Positions 35,193 through 45,486 are shown, numbered from the stretch's first letter. The stretch is DNA of 64,000 nt from Xanthomonas euroxanthea (GCF_900476395.1 NZ_UIHB01000001.1:254217-318216); one strand, 5' to 3'. Notes: a model not told the origin generated them from the sequence alone. Translations and numbers: made by a program.

Positions 35193-36862
35193 AGGCGCTG
35201 CTGCGGGCCAGCCGCATCGGCCGGGTGATCCTGCGCTATCGCCTGGACGACCTGCTGCAGGACACCCCGGCCGAGCGCTGGCTGCGCCTGGCCAAGCCGT
35301 TCGTGCCACGCGCCAGTGCCGAGATCGCCGCGCAATCGCGCGGTGCGCGGCTGCGGCTGGCGTTGCAGGAACTGGGGCCGATCTTCGTCAAGTTCGGGCA
35401 GATCCTGTCGACCCGGCGCGACCTGATTCCGGCCGACGTGGCCGATGAATTGACCCTGCTGCAGGACCGTGTCAAGCCCTTCGATGGCGAAGCGGCGCGG
35501 CTGATCGTCGAGCGCGCGCTGGGCCTGCCGGTGAGCGTGGCGTTTGCCGCGTTCGATACCGTACCGCTGGCCTCGGCCTCGATCGCGCAGGTGCATGCGG
35601 CCACCTTGCCGCCGGATGCCAACGGCGTGCGCCGCGAGGTGGTGGTCAAGGTGTTGCGCCCGGACATTGAGCGCCAGATCGATGCCGATATCGCCTTGCT
35701 GCAGTCGCTGGCCACGCTGGTCGAGCGCACCCACCCGCGTGCGGACAAGATCCGGCCGCGCGAGGTGGTGGCCGAGATCGAAGGCACCTTGTCGGCCGAA
35801 CTGGACCTGCAGCGGGAAGGCGCCAACGCCAGCGTGCTGCGCCGGTTCTGGGAAGGCTCGGACGATCTGTACGTGCCCGAGGTGATCTGGTCGCACACCG
35901 CCGAGCGTGCGCTCACGCTGGAGCGCGTGTACGGCATTCCGTCCGACGACATCGCCAGGCTCGATGCGGCCGGTATTGATCGCAAGGCGCTGGCGGCCAA
36001 GGGCGTGCGGGTGTTCTATACGCAGGTGTTCCGCGACAACTTCTTCCATGCCGATGCGCATGCCGGCAACATCTGGGTCGATTCGGATCCGGAGCGCCGG
36101 CTCAATCCGCGCTTCATCGCGCTGGATTTCGGCATCATGGGCCAGCTCTCGCAGGAGGATCAGTACTACCTGGCCGAGAACTTCATGGCGATCTTCCACA
36201 AGGATTACCGCCGCATGGCCGAGCTGCACGTGGAAGCGGGCTGGATGCCCGACAACGTGCGCATCGACGAACTGGAAGCGGCCGCGCGCTCGGTGTGCGA
36301 GCCGTACTTCACCCGGCCGCTGTCGGAGATTTCGCTGGCCGAAGTGCTGATCAAGCTGTTCCGCGTCGCGCAGCGCTACGAACTGACGCTGCAGCCGCAG
36401 CTGATCCTGTTGCAGAAAACCTTGCTCAACATCGAAGGCGTCGGCCGCCAGCTCGACCCCAGGCTGGATATCTGGGCCGTGGCACGGCCGGTGCTCGAAC
36501 GCATCCTGCGCGAGCGTTACAGCCCGCGCCGCGTGCTCGGCGAGCTGCGCAAGCGGCTGCCGGAAATCATGACGCATGCGCCGGACATGCCGCGCCTGGT
36601 GCACAGCTGGTTGAAGCAGCAGGTCGAGGGCCGCCATCAGCTCGACATCCGTTCGGCCGAGCTGCGCGCGCTGGACCTGAGCCTGCGCAAGCTGCAGACG
36701 CGCGTGGTCACCGCCATCACCGGCAGCGGCCTGCTGGTGGTGGCCGCCGTGCTGTATGGCCTGCACCCGAATGGCTGGTACCTGGGCACGGTGCCGGTGT
36801 GGAGCTGGATCAGCGGCGCGGCCGGCTCGGTGGCCCTGCTGGTCGCCTGGCTACGGCGCTGA
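35189..36862 (+). CDS. ubiB: UbiB, ubiquinone biosynthesis kinase-like protein
   Basis: 557-residue member of the UbiB/ADCK atypical kinase family, required for ubiquinone production. The diagnostic KxGQ motif ([11 protein letters not shown]) replaces a normal P-loop. [21 protein letters not shown] and [11 protein letters not shown] are the kinase-like core. Two C-terminal membrane helices are visible ([19 protein letters not shown] and [18 protein letters not shown]). It overlaps ubiJ by 4 bases. Confidence 0.95.
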   Translation: MKALLRASRIGRVILRYRLDDLLQDTPAERWLRLAKPFVPRASAEIAAQSRGARLRLALQELGPIFVKFGQILSTRRDLIPADVADELTLLQDRVKPFDGEAARLIVERALGLPVSVAFAAFDTVPLASASIAQVHAATLPPDANGVRREVVVKVLRPDIERQIDADIALLQSLATLVERTHPRADKIRPREVVAEIEGTLSAELDLQREGANASVLRRFWEGSDDLYVPEVIWSHTAERALTLERVYGIPSDDIARLDAAGIDRKALAAKGVRVFYTQVFRDNFFHADAHAGNIWVDSDPERRLNPRFIALDFGIMGQLSQEDQYYLAENFMAIFHKDYRRMAELHVEAGWMPDNVRIDELEAAARSVCEPYFTRPLSEISLAEVLIKLFRVAQRYELTLQPQLILLQKTLLNIEGVGRQLDPRLDIWAVARPVLERILRERYSPRRVLGELRKRLPEIMTHAPDMPRLVHSWLKQQVEGRHQLDIRSAELRALDLSLRKLQTRVVTAITGSGLLVVAAVLYGLHPNGWYLGTVPVWSWISGAAGSVALLVAWLRR

Positions 36863-36966
36863 AGCACTAATGCTGAAGCACTGCCGCAGGTGGCCTGCTG
36901 CATCCGGCTGGGTAGCGGTGGTGCCTGCAGCAGCACGATGACGAAGCCGTTCCCGGCGAGGTGGTG

Positions 36967-37554
36967 ATGATCGATCTGCAGGCGTTGAAAGACGAATTGG
37001 CACGGTTCGGCAGCGACAACGATGCGCAGCAGCTGGCGCGCGACCGGCGCATGCTCAACATCACGCCCGACACCGGGCAGTTGCTGGCGGTGCTGGTGCG
37101 TGCCACCGCTGCGCGGCGCGTTCTGGAGATCGGCACCTCCAACGGGTATTCGACGCTATGGCTGGCCGAAGCGGCCGCGGCGATCGGCGGGCATGTCACC
37201 ACGGTGGAACATGCGGCCGACAAGGTGGCCCTGGCGCGGGCCACGCTGGCGCGCAGCGGCCTGGCGGCATCGGTGGAGCTGGTGCACGGCGATGGCGGCG
37301 CGTGGCTGGCCCAGGCGGCCAGCGCCAGTCTCGATCTGGTGTTCCTGGATTCGGCGCGCGATGCGTATGTGCACTGGTGGCCGGCACTGCGCCGCGTGCT
37401 GCGCAGCGGTGGCCTGCTGGTGGTCGACAATGCGCTCTCGCATGCCGACGAACTGGCGCCGTTCACCGCGCTGCTGGCTGACGATCCGGCAGTTACCTGC
37501 AGCGTGGTGCCGGTGGGCAAGGGCGAGTTGCTGGCGGTGTGCGGCGGGGCCTGA
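36967..37554 (+). CDS. Class I SAM-dependent O-methyltransferase
   Basis: 195 residues from ATG 36967, with GGCGAGG a short distance upstream. Motif I is VLEIGTSNGYSTLW, then TVEHAADKVALA and a LDLVFLDSARDAYVHWWPAL segment with metal-type acidic residues, as in the catechol/caffeoyl-CoA O-methyltransferase group. The substrate is unknown. It follows ubiB on the same strand by about 105 bases, but a link to quinone synthesis is only a possibility. Confidence 0.82.
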   Translation: MIDLQALKDELARFGSDNDAQQLARDRRMLNITPDTGQLLAVLVRATAARRVLEIGTSNGYSTLWLAEAAAAIGGHVTTVEHAADKVALARATLARSGLAASVELVHGDGGAWLAQAASASLDLVFLDSARDAYVHWWPALRRVLRSGGLLVVDNALSHADELAPFTALLADDPAVTCSVVPVGKGELLAVCGGA

Positions 37555-37700
37555 GCATGCACTGCCCACCCGCCAGACCTCACGTCCCAAGCCGCACGGC
37601 TGGCGTGCGCCACCTGCTCTGACGGCGCCGGGTGCGGTCAACGGCGTCATGGCGTGCCGGCGCAGTGGCATGCGCTGCCCACGGCGCGGATAATCCGCCG

Positions 37701-38435
37701 GTGAGCACATCCCCCAAGCACTTGCAGATTCTCTTCCAGGACGAGCTCCTGGCCGTCGTCGACAAACCCGCCGGGCTGATGGTCCACGACAGCAAGCTGG
37801 CGCGCGGGGAGGACGACTTCCTGGCCGACCGCCTGCGCGAACAGCTGGGCCGGCCGATCTTCCTGGTGCACCGGCTCGACCGCGCCACCAGCGGCTGCCT
37901 GCTGCTGGCGTTCGATCGCGAGGCCGCCAGTGCGCTGGGCAAGGCCTTGATGGCCGGCGAAGTGGAGAAGGACTACCTGACGGTGTGCCGCGGCTGGCCG
38001 GCCGAGGAGCGCTTCAGCGTCGACCACGACCTGGACGGCGGCCCCGGCAAGCCGGTCAAGAAGCCGGCGGTGACCCACTTCCAGCGCCTGGCCACCGGCG
38101 AGCTGGAGATCCCGTCCACCGGCTTTGCCACCTCACGCTACGCGTTGCTGCGCTGCCAGCCGCAGACCGGGCGGTTCCGGCAGATCCGCCGGCACATGAA
38201 ACACCTGTCGCACCACATGATCGGCGACACCAGCCACGGCGATGGCCGGCACAACCGCAGCTTCCGCATGCTTGGCATCCACCGCATGCTGCTGCACGCC
38301 GAGCGCCTGGGATTCCCGCATCCGGCCGATGGACGGCGCATCAGCGTCACTGCGCCGCTGGATGTTGAATTCGCCAAGGCCTGCGCGTTGTTCGGGTGGG
38401 AGATGCCGGGGTTGGGAGTCATGCCGGCGGCGTGA
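37701..38435 (+). CDS. RluA-family pseudouridine synthase, TruC-like
   Basis: 244 residues from GTG 37701. The catalytic motif HRLDRATSG contains the active-site Asp; GRFRQIRRHMKHLSHHMIGD and the C-terminal LLHAERLGFPHP are typical. Length and lack of an S4 domain fit TruC (uridine 65 of tRNA), but another RluA member cannot be excluded from sequence alone. The frame opens at 37632, yet family similarity starts near HLQILFQDELLAVVDKP. Confidence 0.85.
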   Translation: MSTSPKHLQILFQDELLAVVDKPAGLMVHDSKLARGEDDFLADRLREQLGRPIFLVHRLDRATSGCLLLAFDREAASALGKALMAGEVEKDYLTVCRGWPAEERFSVDHDLDGGPGKPVKKPAVTHFQRLATGELEIPSTGFATSRYALLRCQPQTGRFRQIRRHMKHLSHHMIGDTSHGDGRHNRSFRMLGIHRMLLHAERLGFPHPADGRRISVTAPLDVEFAKACALFGWEMPGLGVMPAA

Positions 38436-38511
38436 TGGGGCGTGCCTGGTCCAGAGATCGAGACGTCCATTCGGCATGCAAGAAAGCTGCGCAAGCGTCC
38501 CCGCACCCCAA

Positions 38512-38537
38512 CCCCTCTCCCGCAGGCGGGAGGGGCT
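38512..38537. repeat. CCCCTCTCCCGC hairpin repeat, copy 3
   Basis: CTCCCGC-AG-GCGGGAG core with outer C and G tracts, preceded by CCCCAA. It matches copies 1 and 2 in core sequence. Confidence 0.7.
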
Positions 38538-38616
38538 CAAGCACGACGCCCACTGCCCGCCTTCCCGCGTTCCCGCCTTCCCCGCTCGCCTTCCAAGTTG
38601 CTTCCTTCCCTCGCTT

Positions 38617-38648
38617 GCGGGGGAAGGTGCCCGAAGGGCGGATGGGGG
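38617..38648. repeat. Dispersed 32-base repeat module, copy 2 (reverse complement)
   Basis: Reverse complement of 1471-1502, identical over 32 bases and ending GGGCGGATGGGGG. Preserved identity across 37 kb suggests recent spread or selection on the element. Confidence 0.75.
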
Positions 38649-38826
38649 GGCAGGCTCGCCCCTGCGCTTTCAGGACAGCAGCTCTCCCTACGGGAGAGCT
38701 GCTGCTTCGGTCAGCGGAAAAGTTGAACCATTGCGATAACCGGCAACGCACTCACCCCGGATCAGCAACCGCCGCAGCAAGCACGCCGTTGCGATTCCCC
38801 AATCCCGATTCCCGAATCCCCGCCCG

Positions 38827-39372
38827 TCAGGGCTTCTGCGGTGCCGCCGCCGGCTCGTTGACGATCTTCTCCAGATCCTTCTGCAAATCGGCAAACAGCG
38901 GCAGCATCTTCTGCTGGATCGCGCCCATCAGGTTCTGGGTCAGCGCCGGGGTCTTGTCCAGCAGGCTCTGGCCGGCCGAACTCTCGTAGAACTCGGCCAT
39001 GGCCAGCACGTCCTCGCGCGAGAACGAGCGCTTGTAGATGTCCACATACATCGGGCGCAGCTCCGACCACGACAGCGCCTTGCGCACGGTCTGGCGGGTA
39101 CGCTCCTGGATGCGCTGCAGCTGGGCCTGCTGGGCGGCGTCGAGCTGGCGCTGGGCGGTGAGCTGGGCGAATTGTTGCTGCTGCATCGCTTCGATCTGCG
39201 GCAGCATCGTGTCCAGCATGGTCTGCGCGCGCGAGGCGGCCAGCAGGCGGTTGATATCGGCATCGCTGGGCGCCTGCGCGAAGGCGGCGGGCGCGGCCAG
39301 TGCCAGCGCGGCCAGCACGATCAGGCGGCGCGCCAGGGCGCGGGCGGTGGCGACGTAACGGGGTGGGGTCAT
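38827..39372 (-). CDS. DUF2059-domain exported protein
   Basis: 181 residues. After an Arg-rich N-terminus, the signal helix is LIVLAALALAAPAAFAQA. The DUF2059 region is recognisable from its helical, Gln-rich body and YVDIYKRSFSREDVLAMAEFY followed by SSAGQSLLDKTPALTQ. Function unknown; probably periplasmic. ATG 39372 is used because it gives a normal signal; the open frame runs further upstream through non-coding sequence. Divergent from arfB with 93 bases between starts. Confidence 0.85.
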   Translation of the reverse strand: MTPPRYVATARALARRLIVLAALALAAPAAFAQAPSDADINRLLAASRAQTMLDTMLPQIEAMQQQQFAQLTAQRQLDAAQQAQLQRIQERTRQTVRKALSWSELRPMYVDIYKRSFSREDVLAMAEFYESSAGQSLLDKTPALTQNLMGAIQQKMLPLFADLQKDLEKIVNEPAAAPQKP

Positions 39373-39465
39373 CGGAGCATCCTGCAGGCTGGGGAACCGG
39401 CCGCAGCATACGGGAAGCCGGCGTTCGCGCGCGCGTCCATGCCGGTGCCGATACAATCGGGTTGA

Positions 39466-39897
39466 ATGGCCAGCGACCCGATCCAGATCACCCCCAGCCT
39501 GACGATCCCGCCCAGCGAGATCGTCGAGCGCTTCGTGCGCGCCAGCGGCGCAGGCGGGCAGAACGTCAACAAGGTTTCCACTGCGGTGGAACTGCGCTTC
39601 GACGTGGCCGGCTCGCCGTCGCTGCCCGAACCGTTGCGCGCGCGGCTGCTGTCGCGGCGCGACCGGCGCATGACCGCCGAGGGCGTGCTGGTGATCGACG
39701 CGCAGCGCTTCCGCACCCAGGACCGCAACCGCGAGGATGCGCGCGAGCGGCTGGCCGAGATCATCAGTGCGTGCCTGTCGGTGCCCAAGCGCCGGGTCGC
39801 CACCAAACCGAGTCATGGTGCCAAGCTGCGGCGGCTGGATGCCAAGCGTGAGCGCAGCCATATCAAGCGTGGACGCTCTGCGTCCCACTGGGAGTAA
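39466..39897 (+). CDS. arfB: ArfB, alternative ribosome-rescue factor
   Basis: 143-residue peptidyl-tRNA hydrolase that frees stalled ribosomes without needing mRNA in the A site. The catalytic GGQ is at 30-32 (SGAGGQNVNKVST). The basic tail (KLRRLDAKRERSHIKRGR), which inserts into the mRNA channel, is present. The length matches E. coli YaeJ (140). The next gene starts 2 bases after the stop. Confidence 0.94.
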   Translation: MASDPIQITPSLTIPPSEIVERFVRASGAGGQNVNKVSTAVELRFDVAGSPSLPEPLRARLLSRRDRRMTAEGVLVIDAQRFRTQDRNREDARERLAEIISACLSVPKRRVATKPSHGAKLRRLDAKRERSHIKRGRSASHWE

Positions 39898-39899
39898 GC

Positions 39900-40529
39900 G
39901 TGAGTCACACCGACCCGTCGTTGCCACCGGTAACACAGGCCAACATCCTGCTGCAGCCCTCTCCACCCAGAATGCCCCGCGCCCACGGCCGCTTCGGCCG
40001 CTGGCTGGGGCGCACGGCGCTGCGCCTGACCGGCTGGCGCCTGCTCGGGCGACTGCCCGACGAACCCAAGCTGGTGATGATCGTCGCCCCGCACTCGTCC
40101 AACTGGGACGGCTTCCTGGGCTTTGCGGCCAAGTTCGCGCTGGGCTTCGATGTGCGCGTGCTGGGCAAGGCGCAGCTGTTCTGGTGGCCGCTGGGCCCGC
40201 TGCTGCGCAAGCTCGGCGGCATCCCGCTGGACCGCAGCTCGCCCCAGGGCACCATCGGCCAGGCGGTGCGGCTGATCCGCAATTCCGAACAGATGTGGTA
40301 CGTGATCACCCCCGAGGGCACCCGCAAGCGGGTGGAGCACTGGAAGGCCGGCTTCTGGAAGATCGCCTCCGATTCCAAGGTGCCGATCCTGCCGGTGTAT
40401 TTCGACTACCCCAGCAAGACCGTGGGCATCGGCGAGCCGTTCTGGACCGGCACCGATATGGCCGCCGACATCGCCGCCATCCGCGCCTGGTACCGGCCGT
40501 GGCGCGGCAAGCATCGCGATACGTTGTGA
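39900..40529 (+). CDS. 1-acyl-glycerol-3-phosphate acyltransferase family protein
   Basis: 209 residues from a GTG start 2 bases after arfB, so the two are probably translated from one message. The acyltransferase HX4D motif is HSSNWD, followed by LGKAQLFWWPLGPLLRKLGGIPLDR and the PEGTR motif. It belongs to the PlsC-like family; whether it acts on lysophosphatidic acid or another acceptor cannot be read from sequence. Confidence 0.85.
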   Translation: MSHTDPSLPPVTQANILLQPSPPRMPRAHGRFGRWLGRTALRLTGWRLLGRLPDEPKLVMIVAPHSSNWDGFLGFAAKFALGFDVRVLGKAQLFWWPLGPLLRKLGGIPLDRSSPQGTIGQAVRLIRNSEQMWYVITPEGTRKRVEHWKAGFWKIASDSKVPILPVYFDYPSKTVGIGEPFWTGTDMAADIAAIRAWYRPWRGKHRDTL

Positions 40530-40768
40530 GCGTGCCCCCCGCGGGCGGCAAGGCGCTCATGCACCTCACGCACCGCTGCCGAAGGGCGGGCTGTGCGCGC
40601 GCAGGTGCTGGCAGGCGCGACCTTGCGTGCCGATCCCGAGTGCCGATGACCGATCGCCAGGGCCGCGGTCCGTTTGCCACCGCGCCGGGGTTTTTGTCGC
40701 TCCCGGTCGCCTGCATCCATGCCTGGCGTCGGCGCCAGGCACGTTGCGACCTCCATCGAGGGAACACC

Positions 40769-41785
40769 ATGATTGGCCTGTCCGCACGTGCACTGTGTCT
40801 GTCTATCTCTCTCCTGCTCGCCGCCGGCCCGGTATCGGCGGCCACGCCGATGCTGGTGATCCATGGCGGTGCGGGCGTGGAGAAATCCAGTCTTTCCAGC
40901 GAGGAACAGGCGCAGGCGCGCGAGGCGATGCAACGCGCGCTGCGTGCCGGGCACGCGGTTCTGCAAGGTGGCGGCAGTGCGGTGGATGCGGTGGCGGCCA
41001 CCATCACCGTGCTGGAGGATGCGCCGCAGTTCAACGCCGGGCGCGGTGCGGTGTTCACCCATGACGGCAAGAACGAACTGGATGCCGCGATCATGGACGG
41101 CGCCACCGGCAAGGCCGGCGCGATTGCCGGCGTGCACACGGTCAGGAACCCGATCCAGCTGGCGCGCAGCGTCATGGACCATTCCAGGCACGTGATGCTG
41201 GTCGGTGACGGCGCCGAACAATTCGCGCGCGAGCAGGGTGTCACCCTGGTCGACCCACGCTACTTCCGCACCGACAAGCGCTGGCAGCAGCTGCAAAAAG
41301 CGCTCAAGGCCGAAGCCGGCGACCGCCAGGCCCAGGCCGAACTGGACCTGGAAACCGCCAAGCACTTCGGCACCGTGGGCGCGCTGGCGCTGGATCGCGA
41401 CGGCCATCTGGCCGCCGGTACGTCCACCGGCGGCATGACCAACAAGCGCTACGGCCGCGTCGGCGATGCGCCGATCATCGGTGCCGGCACCTACGCCAAC
41501 GGCCAGTGCGCGGTGTCCGGCACCGGCTGGGGCGAGTTCTACATCCGTGCGGTGGCCGCCTACGACATCTGCGCGCGCATGAAGTACGCCGGGCAGTCCT
41601 TGCAACAGGCCGCCGAGGCGGTGATCGATCAGCAGATCCCCAAGGCCGGCGGCGACGGCGGCGCCATCGCGCTGGACGCACAGGGCAACGCCGCATTCCC
41701 GTTCAATACCGAGGGCATGTACCGCGGCTGGATCGGCGCCGACGGCACCCCGCACGTGGCCATCTTCAAGGACGAGACGCTGTAG
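40769..41785 (+). CDS. iaaA: Exported isoaspartyl peptidase / L-asparaginase
   Basis: Ntn-hydrolase that removes beta-aspartyl residues from damaged peptides and can hydrolyse asparagine. 338 residues with a signal peptide (ALCLSISLLLAAGPVSA), so it acts in the periplasm. The autocatalytic nucleophile is Thr202 (HFGTVGAL). Substrate-site segments HGGAG, NAGRGAVFT and GTSTGGMTNKRYGRVGD are intact. ATG 40769 is the start because upstream sequence is non-coding. Confidence 0.9.
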   Translation: MIGLSARALCLSISLLLAAGPVSAATPMLVIHGGAGVEKSSLSSEEQAQAREAMQRALRAGHAVLQGGGSAVDAVAATITVLEDAPQFNAGRGAVFTHDGKNELDAAIMDGATGKAGAIAGVHTVRNPIQLARSVMDHSRHVMLVGDGAEQFAREQGVTLVDPRYFRTDKRWQQLQKALKAEAGDRQAQAELDLETAKHFGTVGALALDRDGHLAAGTSTGGMTNKRYGRVGDAPIIGAGTYANGQCAVSGTGWGEFYIRAVAAYDICARMKYAGQSLQQAAEAVIDQQIPKAGGDGGAIALDAQGNAAFPFNTEGMYRGWIGADGTPHVAIFKDETL

Positions 41786-41891
41786 CGCGCATCCTCGACC
41801 GCGCCCCTCCATCCAATCCAACGGCACATGCCGACGCTGCGCAAACCCGCTAGCGTGGCCGGCTGCACTACCCACTCAGGAATCACACGCC

Positions 41892-44060
41892 ATGTCGCGT
41901 ACCGTCGTTCTGGCCGCTGCCATCACCCTGGCACTGGCCGCTTGTTCCGGAAAAGAGCCGTCCGGTAAGGAGTCCACCACCGTGCCCGAGAAGACCGCCA
42001 CCACCCCGGCCGCGGATGCCGCGCCGAACCCGCTGCTGACCGCCAGCACGCTGCCGTTCCAGGCGCCGCCGTTCGACAAGATCAAGGACGCCGATTACCT
42101 GCCGGCCTTCGAGGAAGGCATGCGCCTGCACCTGGCCGACATCCGCAAGATCGCCGACAACCCCGAGCCGCCCAGCTTCGCCAATACCATCGAAGCGATG
42201 GAGCGCAGCGGCGAAACGCTCACGCGCGTGTCGCGCATCTTCTTCGGCCTGGTGCAGGCCGATACCAGCGACGCACGCCAGAAGATCCAGGAAGAGATCG
42301 CGCCCAAGCTGGCCGCGCACCAGGACGAGATCAATCTCGACCCGAAGCTCTTTGCGCGGGTCAAGACCATTTACGACCAGCGCGACACGCTGAGCCTGGA
42401 GCCGGAGCAGAAGCGCCTGGTCGAACGCGACTACGAAGAGCTGGTGCGCGCCGGCGCGCAGCTGTCGGAGGCCGACAAGGCCAGCCTGCGCAAGCTCAAT
42501 ATCGAGGAGACCACGCTCTCCACCCAGTTCCACACCCGTCTGGTCGCCGCCTCGGCCGCCGGCGCGGTGGTGGTGGACGACAAGGCCAGGCTCGATGGCC
42601 TGAGCGAGGGCGATATCGCCGCCGCCGCCGATGCGGCCAAGGCGCGCAAGCTCGATGGCAAGTACCTGCTGACCCTGCAGAACACCACCCAGCAGCCGGT
42701 GCTGGCCTCGCTGAAGGACCGCCAGCTGCGCGCCGAGGTGCTCAAGGCCTCGGAAACGCGCGCGGAAAAGGGCGATGCCAATGACACCCGCCAGACCATC
42801 CAGCGCCTGGCGCAGCTGCGCGCGCAAAAGACCAAGCTGCTCGGCTTCGACAACTACGCCGCCTACAGCCTGGGCGACCAGATGGCCAAGACCCCGGACG
42901 CCGCGCTCAAGCTGCTGACCGACACCGTGCCGGCCGCCACCGCCAAGGCACGCCGCGAAGTGGCCGAAATGCAGAAGGTGATCGACGCGCAGAAGGGTGG
43001 TTTCAAACTCGCCGCCTCCGATTGGGATTTCTATGCCGAGCAGGTGCGCAAGGCCAAGTACGACCTGGACGAGGCGCAGATCAAGCCGTATTTCGAGCTG
43101 GACAACGTGCTGCAGAACGGCGTCTTCTACGCAGCCACGCAGCTGTACGGCATCACCTTCAAGCAGCGCACCGACATCCCGACCTATCACGCCGACATGA
43201 AGGTGTATGAAGTGTTCGATGCGGACGGCACCTCGATGGCGCTGTTCTACACCGACTACTTCAAGCGCGACAGCAAGTCCGGCGGCGCCTGGATGGATGT
43301 GTTCGTCGAGCAGGACGGCCTCACCGGTGCCAAGCCGGTGGTCTACAACGTCTGCAACTTCACCAAGCCGGCCGCCGGCCAGCCGGCGCTGCTGAGCTTC
43401 GATGACGTCACCACGCTGTTCCATGAGTTCGGCCACGCGCTGCACGGCATGTTCTCCAAGGTGAAGTATCCCTCGATCGCCGGCACCAGCACCTCGCGCG
43501 ACTTCGTCGAGTTTCCCTCGCAGTTCAACGAGCACTGGGCCTCCGATCCCAAGGTCTTCGCCAACTACGCCAAGCACTACCAGACCGGCGCGGCGATGCC
43601 GGCCGAGCTGGTGGAGAAGATCAAGAAGGCCAAGACCTTCAACAGCGGCTACGCCACCACCGAGTACCTGTCGGCCGCGTTGCTCGACCTGGCCTGGCAC
43701 ACCCAGCCGGCCGACGCGCCGCTGCAGGACGTGAGCAAATTCGAAGCCGATGCGTTGAAGCGCTTCAAGGTGGACCTGGCCGAAGTGCCGCCGCGCTACC
43801 GCAGCAGCTATTTCGACCACATCTGGGGCGGCGGTTATTCGGCCGGGTACTACGCGTATTTCTGGTCGGAAGTGCTCGACGACGACGCGTTCGAATGGTT
43901 CAAGGAACACGGCGGCTTGAACCGCAAGAATGGCGACATCTTCCGCGGCAAGATCCTTTCGCGCGGCAACACGGTCGACCTGGCCACGTTGTATCGCGAT
44001 TTCCGCGGCAAGGACCCCAGCGTCAAGGCGCTGCTGGAAAATCGCGGTCTGACCGAGTGA
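41892..44060 (+). CDS. dcp: M3-family peptidyl-dipeptidase, lipoprotein
   Basis: 722 residues. N-terminal lipobox LALAACSG, so it is anchored in an envelope membrane. The zinc-binding HEFGH is at His511 to His515 (LFHEFGHALHG), with the third ligand Glu in the following SRDFVEFPSQF. Dcp removes C-terminal dipeptides; oligopeptidase A is the related alternative, but a lipoprotein signal fits Dcp-like exported enzymes better. A hairpin terminator follows at 44127. Confidence 0.9.
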   Translation: MSRTVVLAAAITLALAACSGKEPSGKESTTVPEKTATTPAADAAPNPLLTASTLPFQAPPFDKIKDADYLPAFEEGMRLHLADIRKIADNPEPPSFANTIEAMERSGETLTRVSRIFFGLVQADTSDARQKIQEEIAPKLAAHQDEINLDPKLFARVKTIYDQRDTLSLEPEQKRLVERDYEELVRAGAQLSEADKASLRKLNIEETTLSTQFHTRLVAASAAGAVVVDDKARLDGLSEGDIAAAADAAKARKLDGKYLLTLQNTTQQPVLASLKDRQLRAEVLKASETRAEKGDANDTRQTIQRLAQLRAQKTKLLGFDNYAAYSLGDQMAKTPDAALKLLTDTVPAATAKARREVAEMQKVIDAQKGGFKLAASDWDFYAEQVRKAKYDLDEAQIKPYFELDNVLQNGVFYAATQLYGITFKQRTDIPTYHADMKVYEVFDADGTSMALFYTDYFKRDSKSGGAWMDVFVEQDGLTGAKPVVYNVCNFTKPAAGQPALLSFDDVTTLFHEFGHALHGMFSKVKYPSIAGTSTSRDFVEFPSQFNEHWASDPKVFANYAKHYQTGAAMPAELVEKIKKAKTFNSGYATTEYLSAALLDLAWHTQPADAPLQDVSKFEADALKRFKVDLAEVPPRYRSSYFDHIWGGGYSAGYYAYFWSEVLDDDAFEWFKEHGGLNRKNGDIFRGKILSRGNTVDLATLYRDFRGKDPSVKALLENRGLTE

Positions 44061-44126
44061 GTGACCGAGTGATGTGCATGCGTCGTTGGCGCATGCGTGT
44101 GTAGTTGCTGCAGTCAGCAATCGCAA

Positions 44127-44158
44127 CGGGATGGCCACGCGCCATCCCGCTCTTGTTT
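44127..44158 (+). terminator. Terminator after the M3 peptidase gene
   Basis: Nine-base perfect stem CGGGATGGC / GCCATCCCG with a 5-base loop and a CTCTTGTTT tail, 66 bases after the stop. The remaining bases to 44388 hold no gene that I can see. Confidence 0.75.
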
Positions 44159-44388
44159 GCGGCTGGTGCATCAGGTGACGGGGGTGCGATTGCCCCATCT
44201 GGAGTGGCAGCGCCTGTGATGCGTGGTGCGCGCTTGCACATGATCCGAATCGGCGGCATTAGCGCCCTGCGCTGACGAAGCAGCGCAGAGTTTTGTAGGC
44301 AGCAAGCATGCATGCCGCCGCGATGGCGCAGGGCAATGCGTGAACGCCGCCCGCTCATGCGCCAACGCCAACGCTGCGATGCGCTCAG

Positions 44389-45444
44389 CTAGCGCGTTGC
44401 CACCAGGCCGTCCGAGGCTTGCGTCGCAGCATCCTGTCGCCACCAGCGCAGGCGATTGGCGGGCGCTTCCAGGTCCACCCGCTCGCCCATGCGCGGCGTC
44501 GCCAGCGCAACGCCGGCGCCGTCGGCCAGTGCCACGATCCGGTCCAGTGGCTCCTGCCACGCGTGCATCGCCAGGTCGAAGGTGCCGTTGTGGATCGGCA
44601 GCAGGGTCTGCCCGCCGACGTCCAGATAGGCCTGCAGGCTCTGCTCCGGTTGCATGTGCACGTGCGGCCATTGCTGGTCGTAGGCGCCGTTTTCGATCAG
44701 CGCCACGTCGAACGGCCCGAGCTGTTGGCCGATGGTCTTGAAATGCGGGCCGTAGCCGCCGTCTCCGCTGAAGAACAGGCGCAGCTCGCGGTCCTGGATC
44801 ACCCAGGAGCACCACAGCGAACGCCCACTGTCGAACAGGCCGCGCCCGGAAAAATGCTGCGATGGGGTGGCGGTGAGCTGCAGGCCATCGATGGTGATCG
44901 CCTCCCACCAGTCCAGCTGGCGCACCTTGGCCGGGTCCACGCCCCAGCGCACCAGCAGATCGCCCACGCCCAAGGGCGCGACGAACACGCCGACGCGGTC
45001 GGCCAGTGCACGGATGCTGGTGCGATCCAGATGATCGTAATGGTTGTGCGACAGGATCACCCCGGCCAGCGGCGGCAGCGCGTCCAGCGCGATCGGCGGC
45101 GCATGAAAGCGCTTTGGCCCGGCGAAGGGCACCGGCGAGGCGCGCTTGGAGAACACCGGGTCGGTCAGCCACAAGCCGCCGGCCAGCTTCATCAGCACGG
45201 TGGAATGGCCCAGGCGATACAGGCTGCGGTCGGGCGCGGCCAGCAGCTGCGCGCGGGTCAGCGGCTGCACCGGCAGCGGCGTGGACGGCACCGTGGTGCT
45301 GGGCTTGTCGAAGAAGAACCTCCACATCAGGCCGATCTGCTCGCGCAGGCTGAGCACGGTGGTCGGCAGCGGCACTGCATTGCGGAACCGGCCATCGCGA
45401 AACTGTGGCGAAGCGGCATAGCGGGAAGGGCGCGAGGAAGCCAT
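44389..45444 (-). CDS. Metallo-beta-lactamase-fold hydrolase (RomA/UlaG-like)
   Basis: 351 residues from ATG 45444. The metal motif is LSHNHYDHLD (HxHxDH), with further ligands in TPSQHFSGRG, FSGDGGYG and PIHNGTFDL. The family includes RomA, UlaG and NAPE-PLD-like phosphodiesterases; the substrate is unknown. It is divergent from a TetR regulator, with two related operators in the 102-base gap, so induction by a small molecule is likely. Confidence 0.88.
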   Translation of the reverse strand: MASSRPSRYAASPQFRDGRFRNAVPLPTTVLSLREQIGLMWRFFFDKPSTTVPSTPLPVQPLTRAQLLAAPDRSLYRLGHSTVLMKLAGGLWLTDPVFSKRASPVPFAGPKRFHAPPIALDALPPLAGVILSHNHYDHLDRTSIRALADRVGVFVAPLGVGDLLVRWGVDPAKVRQLDWWEAITIDGLQLTATPSQHFSGRGLFDSGRSLWCSWVIQDRELRLFFSGDGGYGPHFKTIGQQLGPFDVALIENGAYDQQWPHVHMQPEQSLQAYLDVGGQTLLPIHNGTFDLAMHAWQEPLDRIVALADGAGVALATPRMGERVDLEAPANRLRWWRQDAATQASDGLVATR

Positions 45445-45486
45445 TGGGGAGTCCGACCGGGCAGGGGGGTGACAGCAGGGGAAAGT

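Larger units (their letters stand above)
38436..38826. other. Repeat-bearing intergenic region
   Basis: 391 bases without a gene, dense in dispersed elements: the hairpin at 38512-38537, the 32-base module at 38617-38648, an AGCTCTCCC/GGGAGAGCT hairpin at about 38682-38702, and GGGATTCGGG-like strings at 38791-38822. The same classes of elements occur after ntrC and at 6121. Confidence 0.7.

Noticed and set aside
44159..44388. Possible small RNA or tRNA gene in the gap before the MBL-fold gene
   Set aside because: No cloverleaf, no CCA end and no TTCAA-type arm could be found.
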